Source: Halobellus litoreus
Lineage (GTDB): Archaea > Halobacteriota > Halobacteria > Halobacteriales > Haloferacaceae
Assembly: GCF_024464595.1 (NCBI RefSeq)
Contig: NZ_JANHAW010000001.1
Location: forward strand, 124,001 to 188,000
DNA: 64,000 nucleotides
Direction of reading: 5' to 3'
This document shows positions 26,034-34,194 of this stretch, piece by piece. Numbering within the stretch: position 1 is the first letter of the stretch; the number at the start of each line of letters is the position of its first letter. The notes below the pieces were generated by a model. It was given only the letters and a program-made list of their open reading frames with translations. It was not told where the DNA came from and searched no databases. A program made the translations under genes and the position numbers.

Positions 26034-26435
26034 ATGGAGCGACGAACCGCTCTCCGCCTCGCTGTCGTTTCTGGGGCCGCGCTGCTCGGCGGCTGTCTGG
26101 AGTCGTGGCCGAGCGCGACGGGGCCGCGGAATCCCCCCGACGCGCCGGCCGGTCAGTCACGGCAACCCCCCGAACAAGCCGACCTCGTCGTCGGGACGTT
26201 CGACTTCGAGGCCGACGACCAGGGCGCGCTGCGCGTGTTCGGCACCGTCGAGAACCGCGGCGACGCGCAGCGGACGGCCACGGTCACCGTCACCGCCAGG
26301 ATCGACGGGGAGTCGGTCGTTCGAGAGACGTCGCTCGCCGTCGAACCCGACGGAACCGCCGAGTGGTCGGTCGCGTTCGAGACCGCCTACGAGGAGTTCG
26401 CGAGCGGCGGCACCATCAGCGTCGACGTCGAGTGA
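26034..26435 (+). CDS. Secreted lipoprotein with FxLYD-like domain
   Basis: A 133-aa protein. The N-terminus has a twin-Arg-like pair (MERRTALRL), a hydrophobic core and the lipobox LLGGC, so it should be a lipid-anchored surface protein. The rest is a single beta-sandwich (VVGTFDFEADDQGALRVFGT, VENRGDAQRTATVTV) of the FxLYD type. The function is unknown. It lies between bax1 and xpb on the opposite strand. Confidence 0.75.
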   Translation: MERRTALRLAVVSGAALLGGCLESWPSATGPRNPPDAPAGQSRQPPEQADLVVGTFDFEADDQGALRVFGTVENRGDAQRTATVTVTARIDGESVVRETSLAVEPDGTAEWSVAFETAYEEFASGGTISVDVE

Positions 26436-26463
26436 CGGCCGCCATCGCGGCCTCGACGCCGGA

Positions 26464-27813
26464 TCACCGCCGCCGGTCGGCGACCCGTTCCTCCGCCGTC
26501 TCCTCGCTCACGACCTCGTAGAGCAACGCCTGTCCACCGTCCGCCTTCGGTCGGAGGACCCGGCCGAGCCGCTGGGTGAACTCCCGCTCCGAGCCGGACC
26601 CGGCGAGCACCACCGCGACGTTGGCGTCGGGGACGTCGACGCCCTCGTCGAGGACGTTCGCCGTGACGACCCGCGAGTACGTGCCCTCGCGGAACCGGTC
26701 GAGGATCTCCCGCCGCTCCTCGGCCCCGGTCTCGCTCGTGATCGCCGGCAGCAGGTAGCGCTCGGAGAGCCGATACACGAGGTCGGTGTGGGCGGTGAAG
26801 GCGATGACGCGGTCCTCGCGGTGGCGGTCGAGCAACCGGCCGAGCGTCTCGACCTTCGCGTCCGCGTTCATCATTATCCGCCGCGCGCGCTGCTTCGCCA
26901 GCAGCGCCTCCCGCGCCTTCGGATCGTTCCCCGAACGCATCACCAGTTTTCGGTAGTCCGAGCCGCTCCGCAGCGAGAGGTTCGAGCGCTTCAGGTAGTC
27001 GACGAAGGTGCCCTGCGCCGCCTCGTAGGCCTCGCGCTCGTCGGGGCCGAGCGCGACCTCGATCCGTCGGACCTCGTAGTCGGCCAGATGCTCGCCCGCG
27101 AGGTCGTCGACGTCGGCCTCGTACACTTTCGGTCCCACGAGGTCGGCGACGACCTCGTGTGCGCCGTCGGGGCGCTCGAACGTCGCGGTCAGCCCGAGTC
27201 GGGCAGGTGCTGCGACCAGGCGGGCCGCGTCGCGGTAGCCTTCGCCCCCGAGGTGGTGCACCTCGTCGAAGACGACGAGGCCGAAGTCGCCGCCGACGTC
27301 CTCGGCGCGCAGGTAAGCGGAGTCGTACGTCGACACCGTGATGGACTCCTGCGTCTGCTCGCCGCCGCCGAACTGCCCGACCGGGACGTCGAACTCGGTT
27401 TCGAGTTCGCGTCGCCACTGTTCGAGGAGGTCGATCGTCGGGACCACTACGAGCGTCGGCACGCCGAGCGCGGCGATCGCCTCGACCGCAAGGACCGTCT
27501 TCCCGGCCCCGGTCGGGAGTTCGACGACGCCGCGGTCGTCGTTGGCACGCCAGGCCTCGACCGCCTCGCGCTGATAGGGGCGCAGGTCGTAGGCGTGCGT
27601 CAGCGACAGTCGCTCCTCGGGGCGGACGCGGTCTTGGAACGGAGCGTCGCCGGCGTGGAGCGCCGCCCGCAACTCGGCGTACCGGTGAGCGGGCGCGCGT
27701 GCGACGAGTCCCCGGTCGTCCCACGCGACGCCCGGCAGCAAGCCGGTTTTCGAGTCCGACTCGTCGAGGCCCTCGACGCGGATCGTCCCGTCCTCGAACC
27801 GCAGCGTGATCAC
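26464..27813 (-). CDS. XPB/Rad25-type superfamily 2 DNA helicase
   Basis: A 449-aa helicase. Motifs are LRPYQREAVEAWR (Q-like), Walker A LPTGAGKT, DEVH in VVFDEVHHLGG, motif III LGLTATFERPDG, and motif VI QRLGRVLRPK. A ThM-like region (YRKLVMRSGND) lies between the two helicase lobes. It fits archaeal XPB, which unwinds DNA and partners with Bax1 nuclease. The GTG at 27811-27813 is chosen because a TATATATA promoter (27836-27843) is centred 27 bases upstream; longer frames give an Arg-rich leader overlapping the next gene. Confidence 0.9.
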   Translation of the reverse strand: MITLRFEDGTIRVEGLDESDSKTGLLPGVAWDDRGLVARAPAHRYAELRAALHAGDAPFQDRVRPEERLSLTHAYDLRPYQREAVEAWRANDDRGVVELPTGAGKTVLAVEAIAALGVPTLVVVPTIDLLEQWRRELETEFDVPVGQFGGGEQTQESITVSTYDSAYLRAEDVGGDFGLVVFDEVHHLGGEGYRDAARLVAAPARLGLTATFERPDGAHEVVADLVGPKVYEADVDDLAGEHLADYEVRRIEVALGPDEREAYEAAQGTFVDYLKRSNLSLRSGSDYRKLVMRSGNDPKAREALLAKQRARRIMMNADAKVETLGRLLDRHREDRVIAFTAHTDLVYRLSERYLLPAITSETGAEERREILDRFREGTYSRVVTANVLDEGVDVPDANVAVVLAGSGSEREFTQRLGRVLRPKADGGQALLYEVVSEETAEERVADRRR

Positions 27814-27835
27814 GTCCGTGTCTGGGTCGTGATCG

Positions 27836-27843
27836 TATATATA
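27836..27843 (-). promoter_or_regulatory. TATA box of the XPB gene
   Basis: TATATATA is centred 27 bases upstream of the GTG at 27813, the spacing of a leaderless haloarchaeal transcript. It decides the start codon. Confidence 0.7.
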
Positions 27844-27995
27844 CTGTCGGCCGTCGCCGGCACGGTCACCGGCGGACAGAGCACCGACTCCGAGCCGATG
27901 GTCGGTCGTCAGACCGTCGACCGACCGATCGACCGCCGGTCGCTCGAAGCCACTCGTGACGCCGTGTTTTTGTATGCTGAGAGCGGACGACGGGT

Positions 27996-28184
27996 ATGAC
28001 CGACGACGCTCCCGAAACGACCGACGAGACGGCCGACCTCGACGAATCTGTCGTACAGTTCCTCCGTGACGTCGACGCCGCCCACGACGATTACGACCGC
28101 GGTTACACCGACGCGGACGCAACGCTGGCGGTCGTGATGAATCACGTCGAGACGCTGCGTGAGGTCCACGAGGCCAACGAGTAA
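27996..28184 (+). CDS. Small acidic protein, unknown
   Basis: A 62-aa, strongly acidic protein (DDAPETTDETADLDESVVQF) with one predicted helix pair ending in VVMNHVETLREVHEA. I do not recognise a family. The composition, ATG start and divergent promoter region shared with xpb support it as a gene. Confidence 0.65.
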   Translation: MTDDAPETTDETADLDESVVQFLRDVDAAHDDYDRGYTDADATLAVVMNHVETLREVHEANE

Positions 28185-28192
28185 GTCTGATC

Positions 28193-28249
28193 ACTCGCCG
28201 AGAGCGTTCCGCCGTTACTCGCCGAGAGCGTTCCGCCGTTACTCGCCGA
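28193..28249. repeat. Tandem duplication of the ABC ATPase gene's last 24 bases
   Basis: The unit ACTCGCCGAGAGCGTTCCGC plus CGTT occurs exactly twice (28193-28216 and 28217-28240). A third, slightly altered copy (one inserted base) is the true 3' end of the ATPase gene including its TAA. On the minus strand the copies stay in frame and each ends in Gly-Glu-stop. Confidence 0.85.
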
Positions 28250-29060
28250 TGAGCGTTCGGATCCGATCGACGTACTCGCCGAAGGCGGGGTCCGTCCGCT
28301 CGCGCGGGCGGTCGACATTGACGCTGACGACCTCTCGGACGCGCCCCGGATCGGCGGCCATCACGACGACGCGATCGGAGAGCTTCACCGCCTCCTCGAC
28401 GTCGTGGGTGACGAACAGGACGGTTTTCCCGGTCTCAGACCAGATCCGGAGCAGCTCTCCGTGGAGCATATCCCGCGTCTGGGCGTCGACGCTGCCGAAC
28501 GGTTCGTCGGCGAGCAGGATCTCCGGATCGACGGCCAGCGCGCGGGCGATGCCGACGCGCTGTTTCATCCCGCCGGAGAGTTCTTTCGGGTAGGCGTCGG
28601 CGAAGTCTTCGAGGCCGACCAGTCCGAGCATCTCGTCGACGCGACGGCTCCGATCGGGCTCTTCGACGCCCTGCTCCTCGAGTCCGAAGGTGACGTTGCC
28701 CCGGACGGTGCGCCACGGGAACAGCCCGTACTCCTGAAACACCATCCCGCGGTCGGTTCCGGGTCCGGTAACGGGGTCGCCGTCGAGTCGGATCTCGCCG
28801 CCGGTCGGCGCTTCCAGACCGGCGATCGTCCGGAAGAGCGTCGTCTTCCCGCAGCCCGAGGGGCCGACCAGGCAGACGAACTCGCCCTCGGCGACGGAGA
28901 AGCGCACGTCCGAGAGCGCCTCGACGCGCTGGCGCTCGGACTCGTAGACTTTGCTCACGCCGTCGACGACGACTTTGCGGGCCTCGGCCGCGTCGGCTCC
29001 CGTCCGGGCTTCGGTGGTCGACGCCTCGGCCGCGGCCGACTCGTCGCTCAGTCCCGCCAT
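28239..29060 (-). CDS. ABC transporter ATPase, nitrate/sulfonate/taurine type
   Basis: A 273-aa ATPase of the SsuB/TauB/NrtD family. It has Walker A GPSGCGKTT, the Q-loop VFQEYGLFPW, the signature ELSGGMKQRVGIARALA, Walker B ILLADEPFGSVD and the switch His in FVTHDVEEAV. A 30-residue Ala/Glu-rich leader precedes the fold. It energises uptake together with the permease and binding protein encoded upstream; its start overlaps the permease 3' end by 13 bp. It is last in a three-gene operon. Confidence 0.92.
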   Translation of the reverse strand: MAGLSDESAAAEASTTEARTGADAAEARKVVVDGVSKVYESERQRVEALSDVRFSVAEGEFVCLVGPSGCGKTTLFRTIAGLEAPTGGEIRLDGDPVTGPGTDRGMVFQEYGLFPWRTVRGNVTFGLEEQGVEEPDRSRRVDEMLGLVGLEDFADAYPKELSGGMKQRVGIARALAVDPEILLADEPFGSVDAQTRDMLHGELLRIWSETGKTVLFVTHDVEEAVKLSDRVVVMAADPGRVREVVSVNVDRPRERTDPAFGEYVDRIRTLIGE

Positions 29061-29938
29061 GCCAACGCCCTCCGTTCGACCCGCCGGAACGCCCCGTCGC
29101 TCACGAGGAAGACGAGGCTGATGACGGCCATATACGCGACGCTCACGTCGGTCGCGAGGTTCTGTGCGGCGTTGATGATCTGGAAGCCGACGCCGGGCGC
29201 GCCGAACAGTTCGGCGGCGACGACGATCATCCAACACTGGCCGATGCTCGTTCGGATCCCCGTCGCGATCGACGGGGTGGCCGCCGGGAGGATCACCTTG
29301 CGGATCATCCTGAGGTCGCCGTCGACGCCGAGAGTCTCCGCGACCTCTCGGAGGTGCGTCGAGACGCCTTCGACGCCGGCGTAGGCGTTGTAGAAGTTGA
29401 TCCAGAACGCGCCGATCCCGACGATGAACGCCGCGCCGCCGTGGCCGATCCCGATCCAGACGATGGCGAAGACGATCCACGCCAGCGGCGGGATCGGGCG
29501 GAGAAAGCGCGTCACCGGCGTGAGCGCGTCGTCGAGGCGGCCGCTCCAGCCCATCGCGACCCCGAGCGCGATGCCGAGGACGCTCCCGACGACGAGGCCC
29601 GGAAGATAGTGGAGCAGGCTCTGCAGTAGGTTCGCGACGAGCCGCGTCGCCGGGAGCGAAACCCCGACGAACGGGACCGTGAACGTCGTCGGCGCGGTGA
29701 GCTCGACGACGAACGCGGTCGCGACCTCGACCGGCGACGGGAGCAGATACGTCCGGCCGACGGCCATCGCGGCGGCCTGCCAGACCGCCAGGAACGTCGC
29801 GGTCCCGACCGCGCCGTAGGCGAGGCCGGCGGTGTCGACGTCCGAGAGCGAACCGGTCGCCGTCGCGCCCCCGTCGTCCCCCGAACGCGTCGCGTCCGGC
29901 GTCCCCGCCTCGGCCGTCGCGCCGGATTCGAGGCTCAT
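29048..29938 (-). CDS. ABC transporter permease, nitrate/sulfonate/taurine type
   Basis: A 296-aa membrane protein with about six helices (FLAVWQAAAMAVGRTYLLPS, then LVVGSVLGIALGVAMGWSGR) and the EAA-like loop LGVDGDLRMIRKVILPAATP that docks onto the ATPase. It fits the SsuC/TauC family. The first 40 residues are a polar acidic leader. Its ATG overlaps the stop of the binding-protein gene (ATGA), so translation is coupled. Confidence 0.92.
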   Translation of the reverse strand: MSLESGATAEAGTPDATRSGDDGGATATGSLSDVDTAGLAYGAVGTATFLAVWQAAAMAVGRTYLLPSPVEVATAFVVELTAPTTFTVPFVGVSLPATRLVANLLQSLLHYLPGLVVGSVLGIALGVAMGWSGRLDDALTPVTRFLRPIPPLAWIVFAIVWIGIGHGGAAFIVGIGAFWINFYNAYAGVEGVSTHLREVAETLGVDGDLRMIRKVILPAATPSIATGIRTSIGQCWMIVVAAELFGAPGVGFQIINAAQNLATDVSVAYMAVISLVFLVSDGAFRRVERRALAWRD

Positions 29939-31008
29939 AGCGAGTCGTACACCCCGAAGTCGAACAGGTCGTCGTTCGATAGCGCTTCGTCGATCCGGCC
30001 CGCGTTCGCGGCGTACTCCGAGAAGATCTGCGCGCCCTCCGCGATCTTGTGCGGGTCGGTGATGAAGTCGGAGGCGGGCGAGTCCATCGCGCGCCGTGCT
30101 GTTTCGACCGGCAGCGACGACTCGCCGATGACGGTGCTGGCGTGCTGGGCGGCCCCGTCGGGGTTCTCGTTGGCGAAGTTCGTCGCGCGCTGGTGCTGCT
30201 CGACGAAGGCGGCCGCCTGCTCGGGGTTGTCTTCACGGAGCCGGTCGTGCATCAGCGCGACCGCCGCGGGCTGCCCGGGCATAAAGTCGCCCGCCCAGGC
30301 GATCGACTGGTACGGCGCGTCTTTCATCTCGGCGACCGTCGGCACCGGCTCCATAATCGACGTGCCGTCGATCTCGCCGGCCAGAAGGGCCTGTCGGACC
30401 GGCCCCGCGCCGCCGAGCGCGGTGATGTTCACGTCGGATTCGGGATCGACGCCGACGACGTCCGAGAGCCAGTAGCGGAGCAGGATGTCCGGAACCGACC
30501 CGGGCGGGAACGTGCCGAAGGTGAACTTCCGGCCCCGTTCCTCCTCGAAGCGGGCGAAGGCGTCCGCACCCGAATCCGCCGCTTCCCACGTCGCCGCGAA
30601 GTCGTCGTGCGTCAGGATCTGCATCGCGTTCTGGATGTTCGCGGCGGTGATCTTCGCGGGGATGTCCTTGTCCATCACGATCATCGCCGGGACGATGCCG
30701 AACAGCATCACGTCGAAGTCGCCCGTCGCGGAGGCCTGCACGATGCTCGGACCGTCGGAGAACACCTCTCCGGAGACCGTCGCCGACAGTTCGTCGAAGT
30801 ACCCCTCCTCCTCCATCACGAAGTACTGCATGTCCGGGTAGATGGGCATGTACGCCACGCGGATTTCGTCGAGTCCACCGCTCCCACTACCGCTCCCGCC
30901 AGCGCACCCCGCAACACCACCGAGACCGACTGCCGAGGTTGTGGCCGCCGCCTGCAGGAACCGTCGTCGCGAGACCCCCGATCGGGCGTCTGTCGAGTCG
31001 CGCTTCAT
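29935..31008 (-). CDS. ABC transporter substrate-binding lipoprotein (NMT1/THI5-like)
   Basis: A 357-aa secreted protein. The N-terminus has the Tat motif SRRRFLQAA and a lipobox GVAGC, typical of haloarchaeal binding proteins. The mature part (IRVAYMPIYPDMQYFVMEEE, then ATGDFDVMLFGIVPAM and GRKFTFGTFPPGSVPDILLR) is an SsuA/NMT1-like periplasmic-binding fold. The ligand (sulfonate, nitrate, thiamine precursor or other) cannot be told from sequence. First gene of the operon. Confidence 0.9.
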   Translation of the reverse strand: MKRDSTDARSGVSRRRFLQAAATTSAVGLGGVAGCAGGSGSGSGGLDEIRVAYMPIYPDMQYFVMEEEGYFDELSATVSGEVFSDGPSIVQASATGDFDVMLFGIVPAMIVMDKDIPAKITAANIQNAMQILTHDDFAATWEAADSGADAFARFEEERGRKFTFGTFPPGSVPDILLRYWLSDVVGVDPESDVNITALGGAGPVRQALLAGEIDGTSIMEPVPTVAEMKDAPYQSIAWAGDFMPGQPAAVALMHDRLREDNPEQAAAFVEQHQRATNFANENPDGAAQHASTVIGESSLPVETARRAMDSPASDFITDPHKIAEGAQIFSEYAANAGRIDEALSNDDLFDFGVYDSL

Positions 31009-31240
31009 TTGACCCGTTTTAGCGCCCTACGTATATTTGAGACGTGCACGCGGCGAACGTCGCTCCGACGCTCGACGCCTCGAAAACCCGATATCGGCCA
31101 GGTTGCCGGATATCGCGCCCGCACAGTGTGGTCCGACGGGTCCGCATCGCGTCACAGAAACCAGTCAATATTGCTTCCGAACCCGCGAACACTCGGCCGA
31201 GGAAGGAAAACCTAACTCGGTGGCCCACCCGACCCTGTGT

Positions 31241-32362
31241 ATGACACACTTTTCCGAGCGAGTCGAACAGGTGTCGATCAGCGGGATCCGCGAGGTCTTC
31301 GAGGCCGCGGGCGAAGACGCGATCAACCTCGGGCTGGGGCAACCGGATTTCGCGGCCCCGACGCACGCCCGCGAGGCCGCCGCCGACGCGATCCGCGAGG
31401 GGCGGGCCGACGGCTACACCGAGAACAAGGGGCTGGCGTCGCTCCGCGAGGCCATCGCCGACAAACACGCCCGCGATCAGGGTCTCGACGTCGACCCCGG
31501 CGACGTGATCGCCACCGCCGGGGGATCGGAGGCGCTCCACATCGCCCTGGAGGCCCACGTCGACGCCGGCGACGAGGTCGTCATCCCCAACCCCGGATTC
31601 GTCTCCTACGACGCCCTCACCCGACTCACCGGCGGGACGCCCGTGCCGGTTCCGCTCCGCGACGACCTGACGATCGACCCAGCGGCCGTCGAGGAGGCGA
31701 TCACCGACGACACCGCGGCGTTCGTCGTCAACAGCCCCGGCAACCCCACGGGCGCGGTCTCGCCGCCCGAAGATATCAGGGAGTTCGCCCGCATCGCCGA
31801 CGAGCACGACGTCCTCTGTATCTCCGACGAGGTCTACGAGTACACCGTCTTCGACGGCGAGTTCCGCTCGCCGATGGAGTTCGCCGAGAGCGACAACGTC
31901 GTCGTCGTCAACTCCGCCTCGAAGCTCTACTCGATGACCGGGTGGCGACTCGGCTGGGTCGTCTCCTCGACGCGCCGGATCGAGCGGATGTTGCGGGTCC
32001 ACCAGTACGCCCAGGCCTGCGCCGCCGCGCCGTCGCAGTTCGCCGCCGAGGCGGCGCTCACGGGCCCCCAGGATCAGGTCGACGAGATGACCGCGTCCTT
32101 CGAGCGCCGACGCGACATCGTCGTCGACGGCCTCACGGACATCGGCCTCGACGTCCCGACGCCCGGCGGCGCGTTCTACTGTATGCCCGAGGTCCCGGCG
32201 GGCTTCGTCGACGAGTGTCTGGATCGAGGCGTCATCGTCGTCCCGGGCGAGGCCTTCGGCGAGCACGGAGCGGGCTACGCGCGACTGTCCTATGCGACCG
32301 ACGAGGAGTCGCTGCACGAGGCGCTCGATATTATGGGCGACGCGTACGACGCGGTCAGCTAG
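31241..32362 (+). CDS. Class I/II PLP-dependent aminotransferase
   Basis: A 373-aa enzyme of fold type I. NLGLGQPDFAAPTHAREAAA begins the fold, VNSPGNPTG is the conserved substrate loop, DEVYEYTVFDG follows, and the PLP-binding Lys is in SASKLYSMTGWRLGW. The last Arg (ARLSYA) should bind the substrate carboxylate. It probably transaminates aspartate or an aromatic/branched amino acid; substrate choice is unresolved. The ATG at 31241 starts the conserved part; longer frames add basic sequence. Confidence 0.9.
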   Translation: MTHFSERVEQVSISGIREVFEAAGEDAINLGLGQPDFAAPTHAREAAADAIREGRADGYTENKGLASLREAIADKHARDQGLDVDPGDVIATAGGSEALHIALEAHVDAGDEVVIPNPGFVSYDALTRLTGGTPVPVPLRDDLTIDPAAVEEAITDDTAAFVVNSPGNPTGAVSPPEDIREFARIADEHDVLCISDEVYEYTVFDGEFRSPMEFAESDNVVVVNSASKLYSMTGWRLGWVVSSTRRIERMLRVHQYAQACAAAPSQFAAEAALTGPQDQVDEMTASFERRRDIVVDGLTDIGLDVPTPGGAFYCMPEVPAGFVDECLDRGVIVVPGEAFGEHGAGYARLSYATDEESLHEALDIMGDAYDAVS

Positions 32363-32388
32363 CCGATAACAAAAGACGTTGTCGTCGC

Positions 32389-33564
32389 TCAGGACGCCGT
32401 ACTGACGATCTTGATCACGTCGCCCTCTTCGAGCTCGTAGTCCTCGGCGATCCGGCGCTTCGATCGGGCGTCGACCGCGTGGAGGTAGCCCTCGCCGATG
32501 TCGGAGTGAACGGCGTACGCGAGATCTTTCGGCGTCGATCCGCGGGGCAGGAGGAACGCGTCGGGGAGCATCTCCCCGGTGCCGTCGGTCCACCTCGTCT
32601 CGTTCTGCACGGGATAGGCGGTCACCATATCGAGGACGTCGTAGACGGCCGTGTCGATGGCCCGCTGAACGCCCGTTCCGCCGTGTTCGGCCATCACCTC
32701 GCGGATCGTTTCGAGCCCCTCCCGCTGCGCGTCGGAGACGTCGCCGACGACCTCGAAGTCCTCGTCGCCCGGGAGGTACTCGACGACGCCCGCCTCTGCG
32801 GCCGTCCGCAGCGCGAGTTCGCCGTCGGCGGTCGACGAGACGACCGGCTTGTCGGACTTGTGAAGGCGTTCGAGGTTCTCCGGCGGCGCGACGTCGGCCT
32901 TGTTGGCGACGAGCACGATCGGTTTCGTCCGCTCGCGGACGTCCCGGGCCAGCCGTTCGCGGTCCTCGTCGCTCCACTGTTGGGGGTCCTCTGGGTACTC
33001 GACCGCCCGCAACGACGCCGCCACGTCGTACTCGGTCGCGCCGAACCCGGTCAGCATCTCGGTGAGCGACTCGTCGATATCGAAGTCGGGCGAGCGCGAC
33101 TTCCGAACGATCGACTCCCAGTTGCGCTCGATGATGCCCGCGAGCCACTGTTCGAGTTCCGCCTCGACGAAGTCGGCCTCCTCGACGGGGTCGTAGGTGC
33201 CGATCTCGACGGGTTCGCCCTCGGCGTCCGTGCCGCCGGCGGCGTCGAGGACGGCGAGAATCGCGTCGGAATCGGTGAGGGCGTCGAGGAACTGGTTCCC
33301 CAGCCCGCGGCCCTCGTGTGCGCCGGGGACGAGGCCGGCCACGTCGAGCAGTTCGACGGGGACGTAGCGGACGCCGCCCTCGCAGTTGCCGCAGCGCTCC
33401 TCGCGGTCGAGACAGGGACAACGCGTCCGGGCGTGGGTCACGCCGCGGTTCGGGTCGATGGTCGTGAACGGGTAGTTGCCGACGTCGACGTCGGCCATCG
33501 TCGCGGCCTTGTAGAAGGTAGACTTGCCGGCGTTTGGCTTGCCGGCGAGCGCGAGCGAGAGCAT
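32389..33564 (-). CDS. YchF/OLA1-type GTPase-superfamily ATPase
   Basis: A 391-aa cytoplasmic protein. The G1 motif is GKPNAGKST, G3-like DVAGLVPGAH, and the specificity loop VANKADVAPPE. A coiled-coil insert lies around residues 130-190. Two zinc-like pairs (CPCLDREERCGNC) fall near residue 50, as in archaeal members, and the C-terminus has a TGS domain (PDAFLLPRGSTPKDLAYAVH). Family members bind ribosomes and hydrolyse ATP or GTP. It is convergent with the aminotransferase (26 bp). Confidence 0.92.
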   Translation of the reverse strand: MLSLALAGKPNAGKSTFYKAATMADVDVGNYPFTTIDPNRGVTHARTRCPCLDREERCGNCEGGVRYVPVELLDVAGLVPGAHEGRGLGNQFLDALTDSDAILAVLDAAGGTDAEGEPVEIGTYDPVEEADFVEAELEQWLAGIIERNWESIVRKSRSPDFDIDESLTEMLTGFGATEYDVAASLRAVEYPEDPQQWSDEDRERLARDVRERTKPIVLVANKADVAPPENLERLHKSDKPVVSSTADGELALRTAAEAGVVEYLPGDEDFEVVGDVSDAQREGLETIREVMAEHGGTGVQRAIDTAVYDVLDMVTAYPVQNETRWTDGTGEMLPDAFLLPRGSTPKDLAYAVHSDIGEGYLHAVDARSKRRIAEDYELEEGDVIKIVSTAS

Positions 33565-33613
33565 ACCTGTGAGACGAACGACGGCCGGAAGTAGGTTTCC
33601 GTGTACAGGTGCA

Positions 33614-34003
33614 CTACAGAACGTCGCCTGGATGCGCAGCGCCGTGCTCGACGAGTTCGGTATCGAACGAGACGAGTGTCGCGTCCACGGCGTCGGCGGC
33701 CGCGAGTATCAACGCGTCCATCGGATACAGAAGCGTCTCCGACTGGAGCTGATTGGCCGCCATCATATCGGACGCGTCGGGAAACGTGATCGTCGCACGC
33801 GACGTTATCCGATTCTCGATCTGGTCGATGCGATCACGTTCGAACTGCTTCTTTTTCGTGAGAACGCTTCGGAGTTCCATCAGGCTCAGGACAGAGACGT
33901 ACGTATCGTCGGCTTCGTTGAGTAGTGTGATCGCGTCGTCGGATCGTTCAGTATCGTGAGTAACAGCGGCGACGAGAATATTCGTGTCGAGGAGCAGATT
34001 CAT
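33614..34003 (-). CDS. VapC-like PIN-domain ribonuclease toxin
   Basis: A 129-aa PIN domain: LLLDTNILVAAVTHD (first Asp), VSVLSLMELRSVLTKKKQF (Glu), YPMDALILAAADAVDATLV (Asp) and SFDTELVEHG (last Asp). All four acidic metal ligands of VapC are present. VapC toxins cut tRNA or rRNA when the antitoxin is degraded. The gene starts inside the stop codon of a 50-aa antitoxin-like gene (TGA/ATG overlap), the usual toxin-antitoxin order. The codon mix is a little more AT-rich than in the neighbours. Confidence 0.88.
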   Translation of the reverse strand: MNLLLDTNILVAAVTHDTERSDDAITLLNEADDTYVSVLSLMELRSVLTKKKQFERDRIDQIENRITSRATITFPDASDMMAANQLQSETLLYPMDALILAAADAVDATLVSFDTELVEHGAAHPGDVL

Positions 34004-34152
34004 ATGCGCTCTCGGACGTCACGAACGGCGTCGACGGCATCGACGTCAACATCGACGGCTAACTCCGAAAGCGCGTCACCGAGCGGAACGGTTTCGTCAT
34101 CGTCGGGGTCCGAACCGAGGAACTCCCTGAAATCATCCGTGGTGAGGCTCAT
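34000..34152 (-). CDS. Small VapB-like antitoxin
   Basis: A 50-aa acidic protein: MSLTTDDFREFLGSDPDDDE at the start, then VPLGDALSELAVDVDVDAVD and a helical end with RDVRERI. Its stop overlaps the vapC start. No clear AbrB or ribbon-helix-helix DNA-binding fold is visible, so it may only neutralise the toxin. The pairing with vapC is the main evidence. Confidence 0.7.
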   Translation of the reverse strand: MSLTTDDFREFLGSDPDDDETVPLGDALSELAVDVDVDAVDAVRDVRERI

Positions 34153-34194
34153 AAACGAGGATTGAATGGCGATCTGGAAAAACTTGCTGGTGAA

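Noticed and set aside
24451-27999. Very long open frame (over 1,100 codons) on the + strand
   Set aside because: It is antisense to bax1 and xpb and exists only because of high GC. The product is basic and repetitive, without domains.
28193-28249. CRISPR or regulatory repeat array
   Set aside because: Units are directly adjacent without spacers and copy the end of the neighbouring gene.
31019-33421. Long minus-strand frame across the aminotransferase and YchF genes
   Set aside because: It crosses two real genes of known family in other frames; the product is Arg-rich and matches nothing.
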